Shown here piece by piece: positions 17,700 through 26,977 of a DNA stretch of 64,000 bases (position 1 is its first letter; every line of letters begins with the position of its first letter). The DNA is from Cohnella algarum (lineage in GTDB: Bacteria > Bacillota > Bacilli > Paenibacillales > Paenibacillaceae). The position numbers and the translations under genes were made by a program. The notes beneath the pieces are model-generated. The model saw nothing but the letters and a program-made list of their open reading frames with translations. It was not told the DNA's origin and searched no databases. The DNA lies in the NCBI RefSeq assembly GCF_016937515.1, contig NZ_JAFHKM010000002.1:2351001-2415000 (forward strand), read 5' to 3'.

Positions 17700-19457
17700 A
17701 TGAACAAGCTGTCGTTCCGCAGCAAGCTGAGAGCCGCCTTTCTGGCGGTCGCGATGCTTTCCATTTTGATTACCGGCGTTTTTTCCTACTCGATTACGGC
17801 ATCCATCATGCAGACGAACGCGCTTAAGCTGACGCAGGACACGGTCGTAAAATCCGCTCAAAATCTCGACGAAAAGCTGAAAAAGCTCATGCTGGTCACC
17901 TCGACGTTCATGCTCAGCCATTCGTTTCAGGACATGCTGAGGGACGCTTCGGCCGGAAACCAAAGCCGGTATTTCGCCCACATGACGAATATGGACAATC
18001 TGTTCTCCCAGGCGAAAATGGCCGAGCCGCTCATTCACTCGATCTTCATCTCGACGCCGATCGGCGAGTATTATCCGTTGACGATGAACCGCAATCGCGG
18101 CGTTCCGTTTGCGGAAACGCCGCTTTACGAACGCATCCGGCAGGAGAAGCGGAACGTCTGGATCGAAGGGCACGACGACGCGCTTTTTCTGGGAAGCCCG
18201 CGCGTGCTTTCGCTGATCTTGCAGCCGGTATCCGAGTATCCTCTGAATGACATCTACGTCGTCGTCAACCTTCGCGAGGACGGGCTTCGGAAGCAGGTCG
18301 GCGCGGAAACCGAAGGCGGCTCGGTCCGGTTTTTGCTGAACGCCGGGGCGTCGTCCGTATATGACGAGTCGAACGAACTTGCTTTGCGGGCGATGGAAAG
18401 CGGGCCCGTCGCGCGGATCGCGCGGGAGGGGACGACCGGGTACGAAACGTACGAGATGGACGGAGAAACGTACTTGCTTAACTACGCCCGCCTCGGCATC
18501 AACGACTGGACGGTCATGGCGATCCAATCGAAAAATCACGTGCTGAAGGACTTGATTCACGTCAAATGGGCGATCGTGCTGATCGCCGTCGTCAGCTTTT
18601 TCGTGACGGTGCTCGTGTCCAGCGCTTTTACCGGGTATTTGCTGAAGCCGCTGCGCGGCCTGCTCCATGTCATGAAGCGGGTCGAGGGCAACGACCTCGC
18701 GGCGCGGTTCGAAAGCCGCAGCGAGGACGAGCTCGCTCAGGTGGGCTTTCGCTTCAACCGGATGCTGGAGCAGATCGTCCGGCTCATCGACGAGGTCAAG
18801 GAGGCGGAAGCCGGGAAGCGGACAACGGAAATTAAGGCGCTGTCCGCGCAAATGGACCCTCATTTTCTTTATAACGCGCTCAACGCGATCTACTGGAAGC
18901 TGAAAACGAAAAAGATAAACGAGTCGCAGCAAATGATCATGTCCCTGTCCCGGCTGTTCCAGCTCGGGCTGAACCAGGGGCGGGAGATGACGACGCTGGA
19001 CAAGGAGCTTGAGCATGTCCGGCAATATTTGGAGCTTCAGGCGTTCTGTTACGAGAATTTGTTCGAATACGAAATCCGGGTGGACGGAGAGTGGCTTCGG
19101 AAGCTCGAGGTGCCGCGCATCATCGTGCAGCCGCTCGCGGAAAACAGCATTTTGCACGGCTTCGAAAGCATGGAGAGCGGCGGGCGGATCGCCATCGACG
19201 TCTGCGGAGACGAAGGGGCGGGACGCTGGTCGATCCGCGTCGCCGACAACGGCAGAGGAATGGACCCGGAGGCGGCCGCCTCCAAGCCGCAGCGCCGGGA
19301 CCCGGATAACGGCTATGCGCTCGGCAATCTCGTCAGCCGACTTCAGCTTTGCTACGGAGACGAAGCGAAATTGACCGTGACAAGCGCGTCCGGTGAAGGA
19401 ACCGTCGTCACGATCGACCTGCCCGCGAAAGGAGAGCGAGCCGATGCATCAACCTGA
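17700..19457 (+). CDS. YesM-type sensor histidine kinase
   Basis: A 585-residue membrane kinase: first helix at about residues 12-33, a 260-residue extracellular sensing region, second helix at about 288-312, HAMP, then a His_kinase domain with the phosphate-accepting H388 in LSAQMDPHFLYNALNAIYWK and a HATPase with IIVQPLAENSILHGFE and DNGRGM. This is the LytS/YesM class that pairs with AraC-type regulators to control sugar ABC transporters. ATG at 17700 has GAAAGG eight bases upstream; earlier in-frame starts lack a site. The last 14 bases overlap the regulator gene. Confidence 0.9.
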   Translation: MNKLSFRSKLRAAFLAVAMLSILITGVFSYSITASIMQTNALKLTQDTVVKSAQNLDEKLKKLMLVTSTFMLSHSFQDMLRDASAGNQSRYFAHMTNMDNLFSQAKMAEPLIHSIFISTPIGEYYPLTMNRNRGVPFAETPLYERIRQEKRNVWIEGHDDALFLGSPRVLSLILQPVSEYPLNDIYVVVNLREDGLRKQVGAETEGGSVRFLLNAGASSVYDESNELALRAMESGPVARIAREGTTGYETYEMDGETYLLNYARLGINDWTVMAIQSKNHVLKDLIHVKWAIVLIAVVSFFVTVLVSSAFTGYLLKPLRGLLHVMKRVEGNDLAARFESRSEDELAQVGFRFNRMLEQIVRLIDEVKEAEAGKRTTEIKALSAQMDPHFLYNALNAIYWKLKTKKINESQQMIMSLSRLFQLGLNQGREMTTLDKELEHVRQYLELQAFCYENLFEYEIRVDGEWLRKLEVPRIIVQPLAENSILHGFESMESGGRIAIDVCGDEGAGRWSIRVADNGRGMDPEAAASKPQRRDPDNGYALGNLVSRLQLCYGDEAKLTVTSASGEGTVVTIDLPAKGERADAST

Positions 19458-21102
19458 ACCTGAACCCGAACACGAACACGAACCGATCAAGCTTTGCATC
19501 ATCGACGATATCAAAAGCGTCGTCGAAGGCTTGACCGCCATCGACTGGTCCGCCTTCGGCATCGAGGTCGCCGGCGTCTCCTACAACGGCGAGGAGGGGC
19601 TTGCGCTGATCGAGCGGGAGAAGCCCGATATCGTCATTACCGATATCCGGATGCCGCGAATGGACGGGCTCGCGATGCTGGAGGCCGTTCTCGGGCTGAA
19701 AGCTTCGTGCCGGGTCATTCTCGTCAGCGGCTATACCGATTTCGAATACGCGAAGCAGGCCGTCCGGCTCGGCGCTTTCGATTTCGTCGTCAAGCCGTTT
19801 ACGGAGGAGGATATTGCGGGGGCGGTGCTGAAAGCGAAGGAGCAGACGCTGGAGGAGCGGTCGAAGCTGCTCGGCGCGAAGGAGATGGAGCGCAAAGTCA
19901 GGGAGAGCCTGCCGCTTCTTCGCCAGGAGTATTTTTTGCTGCTCGTTCGCTTTTCGACGCCCTGGGAGCAGGCGAAACGGCGGTGGGAGTTTCTGCAGGT
20001 GGATCTGGAGCCCCGGGGCTTCGTCGTCATGCTGCTCCAAATCGACGGCTTCGAGGAGCGGGTCGCCCGCAGGCCCGTCCAGGAGGTCGAGCTGATCCGC
20101 TTCTCGCTGCAAAATATCGCGGAGGAAACGATCCGCGAATTCGCCCGCTGCATCGTGTTTCCGGCGAAGCACAACCGATTCGTCGCCGTCCTCAACGAGC
20201 CGTCGTCCTCTTCCCCGACCCGGATCGCGGAACGAATCTGCAAAAACGTGGAACGGTACGCCGATTTCACTGTCTCCATCGGCGTCGGCGGCAGGGTCGA
20301 CGACGTCGGCGAGCTGCCCCGAAGCTTGCGGCAGGCGGACCGGGCGCTCGCCTATCATCTGTATACCGAAGGCAACGGAGCGATCGGTTACGACGAGCTG
20401 CCGCCTTCGGACTCGCAGGCGCCGCTCGGCCTGGAGCAAAAGGACGAGCTGCTGCTCGCGCTGCGTTCGGGCAACGGAGAGCGCGCCGCCGGCATTGTCT
20501 CGGAAATGACGGCCGCTTTTCAACGGCTGCCCGCGCAGCCTCACCCCGATTATTTGCTGAGCCTGTACGAGGAGCTTGCCGCTTCCGCGATCCGCAAGCT
20601 GTACGAGCTCGTGCCGCAGCCGGAGGTTCAGCCGCTCGTGGACCGCTTCAAGGCGGGGCGGAGCGAGTCGGGGGCGAGTTTGACGGGACTCGAGCAGCAG
20701 CTGCTGGCGCTGTGCCGGGACGGGGCCGATTTGATCCGCAAAAACTCCCTGTCCGAGGGCCAGGCGATCATTTACAAGGCGCTTGATTATGTGAAAGCCC
20801 ATTTGGGCCGAAACGTGGCCGTGACCGAATGCGCGGCGCACGTGCATCTGAGCTCCAGCTATTTCGCCAGCTTGTTCAAGAGGGTAACCGGCATGACGTT
20901 TACGCAGTACGTCACCGCCGAGCGCATCCAGAAAGCGAAGGCGCTGATCCTCGGCGGGATGTCCGTGCAGGAGGTCGCCGGGGCCGTCGGCTACGAAGAA
21001 CGCCGCTACTTCAGCGAAATGTTCAAAAAAGCGACCGGTCTGACCCCTTCCGAATTCCGGGAGAGCTACGTTCCCGGCGGGGATAACGAGCCAAAAGCGT
21101 AA
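19444..21102 (+). CDS. AraC-type response regulator (YesN-like)
   Basis: A 552-residue regulator: receiver domain with IIDD at residues 19-22, phosphorylation site D67 in VITDIRMPRMDG and the conserved Lys in VVKPF; a 260-residue middle region; and a C-terminal AraC helix-turn-helix pair (VAVTECAAHVHLSSSYFASL, then MSVQEVAGAVGYEERRYFSE). It should activate the following ABC transporter in response to the kinase. ATG at 19444 follows GGAGAG and overlaps the kinase gene; the N-terminal PEPEPEHEHEP run before the receiver domain is unusual. Confidence 0.9.
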   Translation: MHQPEPEPEHEHEPIKLCIIDDIKSVVEGLTAIDWSAFGIEVAGVSYNGEEGLALIEREKPDIVITDIRMPRMDGLAMLEAVLGLKASCRVILVSGYTDFEYAKQAVRLGAFDFVVKPFTEEDIAGAVLKAKEQTLEERSKLLGAKEMERKVRESLPLLRQEYFLLLVRFSTPWEQAKRRWEFLQVDLEPRGFVVMLLQIDGFEERVARRPVQEVELIRFSLQNIAEETIREFARCIVFPAKHNRFVAVLNEPSSSSPTRIAERICKNVERYADFTVSIGVGGRVDDVGELPRSLRQADRALAYHLYTEGNGAIGYDELPPSDSQAPLGLEQKDELLLALRSGNGERAAGIVSEMTAAFQRLPAQPHPDYLLSLYEELAASAIRKLYELVPQPEVQPLVDRFKAGRSESGASLTGLEQQLLALCRDGADLIRKNSLSEGQAIIYKALDYVKAHLGRNVAVTECAAHVHLSSSYFASLFKRVTGMTFTQYVTAERIQKAKALILGGMSVQEVAGAVGYEERRYFSEMFKKATGLTPSEFRESYVPGGDNEPKA

Positions 21103-21115
21103 TTTTGTGGCCCTT

Positions 21116-21145
21116 GAGAGTGAATTCGCAGCACTCTCTTTTTTT
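21116..21145 (+). terminator. Terminator between the regulator and the ABC operon
   Basis: GAGAGTG and CACTCTC enclose AATTCGCAG and are followed by seven T. Confidence 0.8.
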
Positions 21146-21210
21146 GCGGTTTCCTTCATAATGAAAGCATGGCAAACGACATCGAATACAAAAAAGGGGC
21201 GCTAATCGAC

Positions 21211-22623
21211 ATGTGGAAAAAAGCGATGGGCATCGGCCTGGTCACGGTACTCGCGGGAAGCCTGGCGGCATGCGGCGGTTCGAATTCGAATTCGAATGCG
21301 GAGCCGACGCCGTCCGGCTCGGGTTCCCCGTCTTCTTCGGCCTCGGCGTCCCCCGCGGCTTCGAGCGGGGAGAAGAAAACGATCGCCTATTGGACGGGCG
21401 ACCGTCACGACCAGGAGTACATCAAGGAATTGATCGCGGAATTCAACGCGGCGAACGAGGACAACATCGAAGTCGAAATGACGGTGCTTTCGGAAAACTA
21501 CAACCAGAGCGTCGACATCGCGTTCTCGAGCAATCAGGCACCCGACCTTTTGCGCATAAAGAGCGGAAATGCCGAGACGTTCGTCAAGAAAGGCTACCTG
21601 GCCCCGATCGACGAGTACGTCACCGAGGACATGAAGACGAAATTTTCGTCCGTGCTGCTGGACGGAGTGAACATTTTCGACGGCAAGCTCTACAGCCTGC
21701 CGAACTCGGGCCAGACGCTGCGGCTCGTCTACAACAAGGACCTGTTCGAAAAGGCGGGCATCGCCAAGCCGCCGGAATCGCTGCAGGAAATGGCGGACGC
21801 CGCCAAAAAAATCACCGAAGCCGGCAAAAAAGAAGGCGCGTACGGCTTCGCCCTCAACTTCAAAAATCCGAAGAGCGCGTTCGACCGCTCCGTCCGGGAA
21901 ATTTTGTCGCTGAGCGGCTACCAAGGCCTCGGCTTCGACTATAAGACAGGTCAATTCGATTTCGGGCCTTATTCGCAAGTGATCGAGTATTTCAAGCAAA
22001 TGTACGACGACGGCAGCATCATGCCGGGGGCGGAAACGCTGGACATCGATCCGCTGCGGGCGCAGTTCGCGGCAGGCAAGATCGGCATGTATCTGTCGTT
22101 CTCGACGGAGCCGGGCGTTTACAAGGATCAGTTCCCGACGGAAGTCGACTGGGCGGCGGCTCTCGCGCCGACGCTGGACGGAACGCGCAAGGGCACGTCC
22201 GAAATCGTCTCCGCCGGCACGTGGCTCGGCATCAGCGAAAAATCCGCCAACAAGGACGCGGCCTGGAAGTTTATGCAGTACATGTACGGCGACGAGATAT
22301 TGACGACGTATCATGAAAAAGGGTTTGGCATTTCAGTCGTGCCGAGCATCGCGGAAAAAGCCCAAAACCCGGACGTTCCGGGCATGGAAGGCTTCCTGGT
22401 CGGGGAGTTCGACTCCCTGTGGCCGGTGTCGCCCGTCGTGACGCCGGAAGGGGCCACTTACGGCGACGATTTCTTCAAGTACATGCTGAGCGGCGGAGAT
22501 CTGGCGAAAATTACGGAAGACCTGAACAAGCGGTACAACGATGCGCTGACGAAAGCGGCGGAAAAAGGCGACGTCAAGGTAACTCCGAATCCGTCGTTCG
22601 ATCCGGCGGCGTTGAAAGGCTGA
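21211..22623 (+). CDS. Sugar ABC transporter substrate-binding lipoprotein
   Basis: A 470-residue family 1 extracellular solute-binding protein. The signal peptide MWKKAMGIGLVTVLAGSLAA ends at the lipobox Cys, followed by a Ser/Asn/Ala/Pro-rich linker and the binding domain beginning TIAYWTGDRHDQEYIKELI. ATG at 21211 is preferred over 21169 since it starts at the signal peptide. It binds an oligosaccharide outside the cell and hands it to the two permeases that follow. No ATPase gene is present, as usual for such systems, which share MsmX-type ATPases. The substrate is inferred from the neighbours to be a plant or bacterial polysaccharide fragment. Confidence 0.9.
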   Translation: MWKKAMGIGLVTVLAGSLAACGGSNSNSNAEPTPSGSGSPSSSASASPAASSGEKKTIAYWTGDRHDQEYIKELIAEFNAANEDNIEVEMTVLSENYNQSVDIAFSSNQAPDLLRIKSGNAETFVKKGYLAPIDEYVTEDMKTKFSSVLLDGVNIFDGKLYSLPNSGQTLRLVYNKDLFEKAGIAKPPESLQEMADAAKKITEAGKKEGAYGFALNFKNPKSAFDRSVREILSLSGYQGLGFDYKTGQFDFGPYSQVIEYFKQMYDDGSIMPGAETLDIDPLRAQFAAGKIGMYLSFSTEPGVYKDQFPTEVDWAAALAPTLDGTRKGTSEIVSAGTWLGISEKSANKDAAWKFMQYMYGDEILTTYHEKGFGISVVPSIAEKAQNPDVPGMEGFLVGEFDSLWPVSPVVTPEGATYGDDFFKYMLSGGDLAKITEDLNKRYNDALTKAAEKGDVKVTPNPSFDPAALKG

Positions 22624-22635
22624 TACCAATCGAGG

Positions 22636-22676
22636 GCAAGGGCAGGGCTTTCGTGCACGATCGGCGAGAGCCCTGC
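22636..22676 (+). promoter_or_regulatory. Intra-operon hairpin between binding protein and permeases
   Basis: GGCAGGGCT and AGAGCCCTGCT pair over a loop of about 16 bases, just after the binding-protein stop. Hairpins here commonly reduce downstream expression so that binding protein exceeds permease. Confidence 0.55.
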
Positions 22677-22708
22677 TGACTTTACCCGGAGAAGAGGAGG
22701 AGAGAAAG

Positions 22709-23608
22709 GTGTCCAAGTGGAAAAGACTGCAGGAAAACTCGCTGCTCCTTTTTCCGAGCGTCGTCCTGACTCTGGCGTTGGGCATCTATCCGCTCGTATG
22801 GGTGCTGCGCTACATGTTTTACGATTACCCCGGATACGGCACCGCGCTGTTCGTCGGGCTCGACAACTTTCGAAGGCTTGCCGAGGATAAGCTGTTCTGG
22901 GATTCCGTTGTCAACACGCTCGTGTTCGCCGCCGGCAAGCTCGTGCTGACGATTCCGTTGTCGCTGCTGCTCGCCGTCATTCTGAACGGCAAAATTCGGG
23001 GGCGAAGCTTCCTGCGGGCCGTTTACTTCATGCCGACGGTTATCAGCACGGCGGTCATCTCCATCGTGTTTTACATCATTTTCAACTCGTATAACGGCAT
23101 GGTGAACCAGCTGCTGATGCAGATCGGCCTCGTCGGGGAACCGATCGAATGGCTCGGTCCGAAGCATGCGATGCTGACCGTCATTCTGGTCGCGGTTTGG
23201 GGAGCGGTCGGCAATTACATGCTGCTGTTTTTGGCCGGCTTGCAAAGCATTCCGCACGACCTGTACGAGAGCGCCGCCATCGACGGGGCGAATGCAAGGC
23301 AGCGCTTCCGGCACATCACGGTGCCGATGCTCGGTCCGGTCATGCAGATCATTATCATGCTGGCCATCATCGCTTCGCTGAAAGGCTACGAAAGCATCAT
23401 GGTCATCACCGAAGGCGGGCCGATCGGCAAGACGGAAGTCATGTATTTGTATTTGTACAAGCTGCTTTTCCCCGTCGCGTCGACCGGGACCGTCGTCGAG
23501 CAGCAGTTCGGCTACGGAAGCGCCGTCGGGTTCGCGACCGCCCTGATCGTCGGGGCGATCACCCTGCTTTACCAATACCTGTCGAGAAAAATGAACAAGG
23601 TGTTCTAG
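22709..23608 (+). CDS. Sugar ABC transporter permease (MalF-like)
   Basis: A 299-residue permease with six membrane segments and the cytosolic EAA-type loop YESAAIDGANARQRFRHITV, where the ATPase docks. The start is GTG at 22709 with GAGGAGGAG about seven bases upstream. It pairs with the next gene to form the membrane channel for the substrate carried by the lipoprotein upstream. Confidence 0.9.
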   Translation: MSKWKRLQENSLLLFPSVVLTLALGIYPLVWVLRYMFYDYPGYGTALFVGLDNFRRLAEDKLFWDSVVNTLVFAAGKLVLTIPLSLLLAVILNGKIRGRSFLRAVYFMPTVISTAVISIVFYIIFNSYNGMVNQLLMQIGLVGEPIEWLGPKHAMLTVILVAVWGAVGNYMLLFLAGLQSIPHDLYESAAIDGANARQRFRHITVPMLGPVMQIIIMLAIIASLKGYESIMVITEGGPIGKTEVMYLYLYKLLFPVASTGTVVEQQFGYGSAVGFATALIVGAITLLYQYLSRKMNKVF

Positions 23609-23623
23609 GAGGCGATCCGCGGC

Positions 23624-24499
23624 ATGGAAAAACAACGAATCGTCGGGGAAGCGAAGCCCGGCCTGCGGCTCGCCGGCTTCGGCGGAAAGGCGCTCATGTG
23701 GGCGTTCCTGCTGGCGACCGCCGTCTTGACGCTGTTCCCCGTCCTGATGACGCTGATCGGGTCGCTCAAGACGAACGCCGAGCTGATGGGCGGAGGGCGT
23801 CTGCTGCCCGAAACGTGGCAGTTCGGCAATTACGCGGAAGCGTGGAAGCAGAGCAATTTCGCCCGATATACGTGGAACAGCTTCTTCATGAGCGCGATGG
23901 CGACGATCGGCACGCTGCTTGTCTCGGCGATGGCGGCCTATGTCGTCGATCGGCGCCGATTCCCCGGCAGAGCGCTGTATGTGGGGCTTCAGTCGGCCAC
24001 GATGTTCATCTCGGTCGGCGCCGTCGTGCTGCGGCCGCAGTTCGACCTGATGGTCAAGCTGCATTTGAATACGAGCCTGTGGGGCGTCATTCTCATTTTG
24101 ATCAGCGCGCACGCGACGACCTTTTTCATCCTGCTCGGCTTCTTCAAGGCGATTCCCCGGGAGCTGGACGAGGCGGCGATGATCGACGGCTCGAGCTTCA
24201 TCAAAAGCTTTTTCCGGATCATCCTGCCGCTGCTGACGCCGGGTCTCGGGGTCGCCGGACTGTTCGCCTTCCGGCACGCATGGAACGAGTATATCCTGCC
24301 GCTCGTGTTCACGATGACGAATCCGAAGCTGCAGACGCTGACCGTAGGGCTTGCCAATTTGCGCTACGGGTCGTCCGCCGCCATGCAGACGAATCTGATG
24401 ATGGCCGGGGCGTTTCTGTCGATTTTGCCGATGCTGCTCGTATATATCGTCGCGAACAAATCGTTCATGCAGGTGACGGCCGGCTCGGTCAAAGGGTAA
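23624..24499 (+). CDS. Sugar ABC transporter permease (MalG-like)
   Basis: A 291-residue permease with six membrane segments and the EAA-type loop LDEAAMIDGSSFIKSFFRII. It follows the first permease by 15 bases with AGGAGG upstream. The C-terminal NKSFMQVTAGSVKG is typical of carbohydrate CUT1 permeases of Paenibacillus. Confidence 0.9.
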   Translation: MEKQRIVGEAKPGLRLAGFGGKALMWAFLLATAVLTLFPVLMTLIGSLKTNAELMGGGRLLPETWQFGNYAEAWKQSNFARYTWNSFFMSAMATIGTLLVSAMAAYVVDRRRFPGRALYVGLQSATMFISVGAVVLRPQFDLMVKLHLNTSLWGVILILISAHATTFFILLGFFKAIPRELDEAAMIDGSSFIKSFFRIILPLLTPGLGVAGLFAFRHAWNEYILPLVFTMTNPKLQTLTVGLANLRYGSSAAMQTNLMMAGAFLSILPMLLVYIVANKSFMQVTAGSVKG

Positions 24500-24561
24500 C
24501 GGCAGGCCGTTCGATATCGCTTCGCAACCCGCTTAATAAAAACAAGGAGGTTCACCTTATC

Positions 24562-25566
24562 ATGAATCCGATCACGATCGGGCCGCTTGCGTCCAGCTCC
24601 GCCATCCGGCGTCACCCGGCCAATCCGCTGCTCGCTCCGAAGGACGTGCCGTACGGGCCGGCGATGGTATTTAACGCGGGAGTCGCCAAATACCAGGGCA
24701 AATATGTCATGGTGTTCCGCAACGACTACGGCGACGAGGAAAAGCAAACCGTCGCGCCGTTCAGCACGACGAATCTGGGGCTCGCGTTCAGCGACGACGG
24801 CATCCACTGGGACGTGCGGCCGACCCCGTGCTGGTCGTGGAACGACGACGAGGTCATCCGGGTGTACGATCCGCGGCTGACCGTCATCGACGGCAAATGC
24901 TGCATGTGCTTTGCGGTCGATACGAAGCACGGGCTGCGCGGCGGAATCGCGTCGACCGAAGATTTCGAGCGGTTCGAGGTGCTCAGCCTGTCGGTGCCGG
25001 ACAACCGGAACATGGTGCTGTTTCCGGAGCGGATCGGGGGCCGCTACGTGCGGCTCGAGCGGCCGTTTCCCGTTTACAGCCGGGGCGGCGTCGACCGCTT
25101 CGACATGTGGCTCAGCGACTCTCCCGATCTGAAATATTGGGGCGGCTCGAAGCTCGTGCTGGCCGTCGAGCAGGTGCCGTTCGCCAACGACAAAGTCGGG
25201 CCCGGCGCGCCTCCCGTCAAGACGGACAAAGGCTGGCTGACGACGTTCCACGCCGTCGACATCGACCCGGGCCGGGGCAAAAACGGCTGGGAGCCCGCCT
25301 GGAAAAAACGCTATTCGGCGGGCATCATGCTGCTCGACCTGGACGATCCGGGCAAGATCGTCGGCATGGCCAGGTCGCCGCTGCTCGCGCCGGAAGCGCC
25401 GTACGAGACGGCGGGCGGCTTCCGCAACGACGTCATTTTCCCCGGCGGAATGATTCTCGAGGACTCCGGGGAAGTCAAAATTTACTACGGCGCCGCCGAT
25501 ACGGTGGAGTGCCTCGCGACCGCCCATGTCGACGATCTCGTCCGGCTCTGCCTGGAAGGCAACTGA
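24562..25566 (+). CDS. GH130-like glycosidase or glycoside phosphorylase
   Basis: A 334-residue five-bladed beta-propeller protein of the GH130 type. It has the repeated blades NAGVAKYQGKYVMVFRND, LGLAFSDDGIHW, IRVYDPRLTVIDGKCCMCFA and RNDVIFPGGMIL, with a conserved DPR and the KIYYGAADTVECLATA ending typical of beta-mannoside phosphorylases and relatives. GH130 enzymes phosphorolyse or hydrolyse beta-mannosides in the cytosol; there is no signal peptide, matching uptake of the oligosaccharide first. Start ATG has AAGGAGG 12 bases upstream. The exact linkage is not predictable here. Confidence 0.85.
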   Translation: MNPITIGPLASSSAIRRHPANPLLAPKDVPYGPAMVFNAGVAKYQGKYVMVFRNDYGDEEKQTVAPFSTTNLGLAFSDDGIHWDVRPTPCWSWNDDEVIRVYDPRLTVIDGKCCMCFAVDTKHGLRGGIASTEDFERFEVLSLSVPDNRNMVLFPERIGGRYVRLERPFPVYSRGGVDRFDMWLSDSPDLKYWGGSKLVLAVEQVPFANDKVGPGAPPVKTDKGWLTTFHAVDIDPGRGKNGWEPAWKKRYSAGIMLLDLDDPGKIVGMARSPLLAPEAPYETAGGFRNDVIFPGGMILEDSGEVKIYYGAADTVECLATAHVDDLVRLCLEGN

Positions 25567-25591
25567 CGCGGACCGAATGAGGAGGATGAAG

Positions 25592-26977
25592 ATGAGCGAA
25601 GAGCGGACGAAGGTCGTCGCTTTGCCGGCGGAAAACGTGCCGATATCGCATGAAGCGGACGTGGTGGTCGTCGGAGGCGGAGCCTCGGGGATCGCCGCCG
25701 CCATCGCCGCGGCCGCGAACGGGGCAAAGACGCTGCTGATCGAGCAGAGAGGGTTTCTTGGCGGGATGGGGACGGTATCGCTCGTCCCGGCGTTTTGCCC
25801 GTTTACCGATAAGGAGAAGCCGATCGTCCGGGGCATCGGCATGAAGCTGATGGAACGGATGAAGCTCGCCTGCAACGAGGACTATCGCAAGGAGTACGAA
25901 AACGCGCTGGACTGGGTGCCGATCGATCCGGAAACGCTGAAACGGGTATACGACGACGCGGCGGAGGAGCACGGGGTTCAGCTGTTGTTCCATACGTTCG
26001 TCTACGACGTTCTGCTGTCGGACGATAGACGGAATATCGAAGGTCTCGTCATCGTCAACAAGTCCGGCCGTTCGGTCGTCCGCTGCCGCTATTGCATCGA
26101 CGCGACCGGCGACGCCGACATCGCGGCCTTGGCGGGAGTGCCGTTCCAGAAGGGCGGGGAACAGGGGGAACTGCAGCCGGGGAGCATGTGTTATTTGCTC
26201 GCCAACGTCGACCGGCAAGCGTTCAAGCGGTTTCTGGAGCGGACCGGGGATACCGGCCAACTGCACAAAACGGTGGAGCGCGCGATCGAAGAAGGCGCTT
26301 TGCCGGAAGGGCGCAAGTCGATCAGCGGACTGGCTTGGGTGAACGATTACCTGGTCGGCGTCAACTTCGGGCACGTGTTCGGCATCGACGGCACGAAGGC
26401 CGAGGATTTGACCCGCGGCGCCATCGAGGGCCGGCGGCTCGTCGAGCGGCAGATCCGGTTTTTCCGCGACTTCGTTCCCGGTTTCGAGCGGGCGCATTTG
26501 GTCGCGAGCGGCGAGCAGGTCGGCATCCGGGAAACCCGCCGGATTCAAGGGGATTACGTGCTGACGGTCGACGATTTCGTCGAGGCCCGCTCGTTCCCGG
26601 ACGATATCGCCCGTAACGCCTATTACATCGACATTCACCTCGCGAACAGCAAGGCGAATATGACGTTCACGCATTTGAAGCCGGGCGAGTCGCACGGCGT
26701 GCCGTACCGCGTCCTGTTGCCCGTCGGCATCGACAACCTGTGGGTCCCGGGACGCGCCGCATCGGCGGACCGGGCGGTGCAGGGCTCGCTGCGCGTCATG
26801 CCGAATTGCTTTGCCATGGGGCAGGCTTCCGGCACGGCCGCGGCGATGGCGCTGCGCGAAGGCGCCGGCTCGCGGGGCGTGTCCGTTCCCGAGCTGCAGC
26901 GCAAGCTGCTTGCGCAAGGGGCGTGGCTTGGCGAGGCGTTCGCCGCCGGCGCGGACGGGGATGCGGTACGGGCATGA
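25592..26977 (+). CDS. FAD-dependent oxidoreductase (FAD_oxidored family)
   Basis: A 461-residue flavoprotein with a Rossmann dinucleotide fold at the N-terminus (ADVVVVGGGASGIAAAIAAA, residues about 22-41), followed by RGFLGGMGTVSLVP. The CIDATGDADIAALAG stretch and the late RVMPNCFAMGQASGTAAAMA are usual for this family, which occurs in carbohydrate and xenobiotic clusters. ATG at 25592 follows GGAGG by six bases. The stop overlaps the next gene by ATGA. It may oxidise a sugar or a sugar-derived aglycone; the substrate is not evident. Confidence 0.85.
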   Translation: MSEERTKVVALPAENVPISHEADVVVVGGGASGIAAAIAAAANGAKTLLIEQRGFLGGMGTVSLVPAFCPFTDKEKPIVRGIGMKLMERMKLACNEDYRKEYENALDWVPIDPETLKRVYDDAAEEHGVQLLFHTFVYDVLLSDDRRNIEGLVIVNKSGRSVVRCRYCIDATGDADIAALAGVPFQKGGEQGELQPGSMCYLLANVDRQAFKRFLERTGDTGQLHKTVERAIEEGALPEGRKSISGLAWVNDYLVGVNFGHVFGIDGTKAEDLTRGAIEGRRLVERQIRFFRDFVPGFERAHLVASGEQVGIRETRRIQGDYVLTVDDFVEARSFPDDIARNAYYIDIHLANSKANMTFTHLKPGESHGVPYRVLLPVGIDNLWVPGRAASADRAVQGSLRVMPNCFAMGQASGTAAAMALREGAGSRGVSVPELQRKLLAQGAWLGEAFAAGADGDAVRA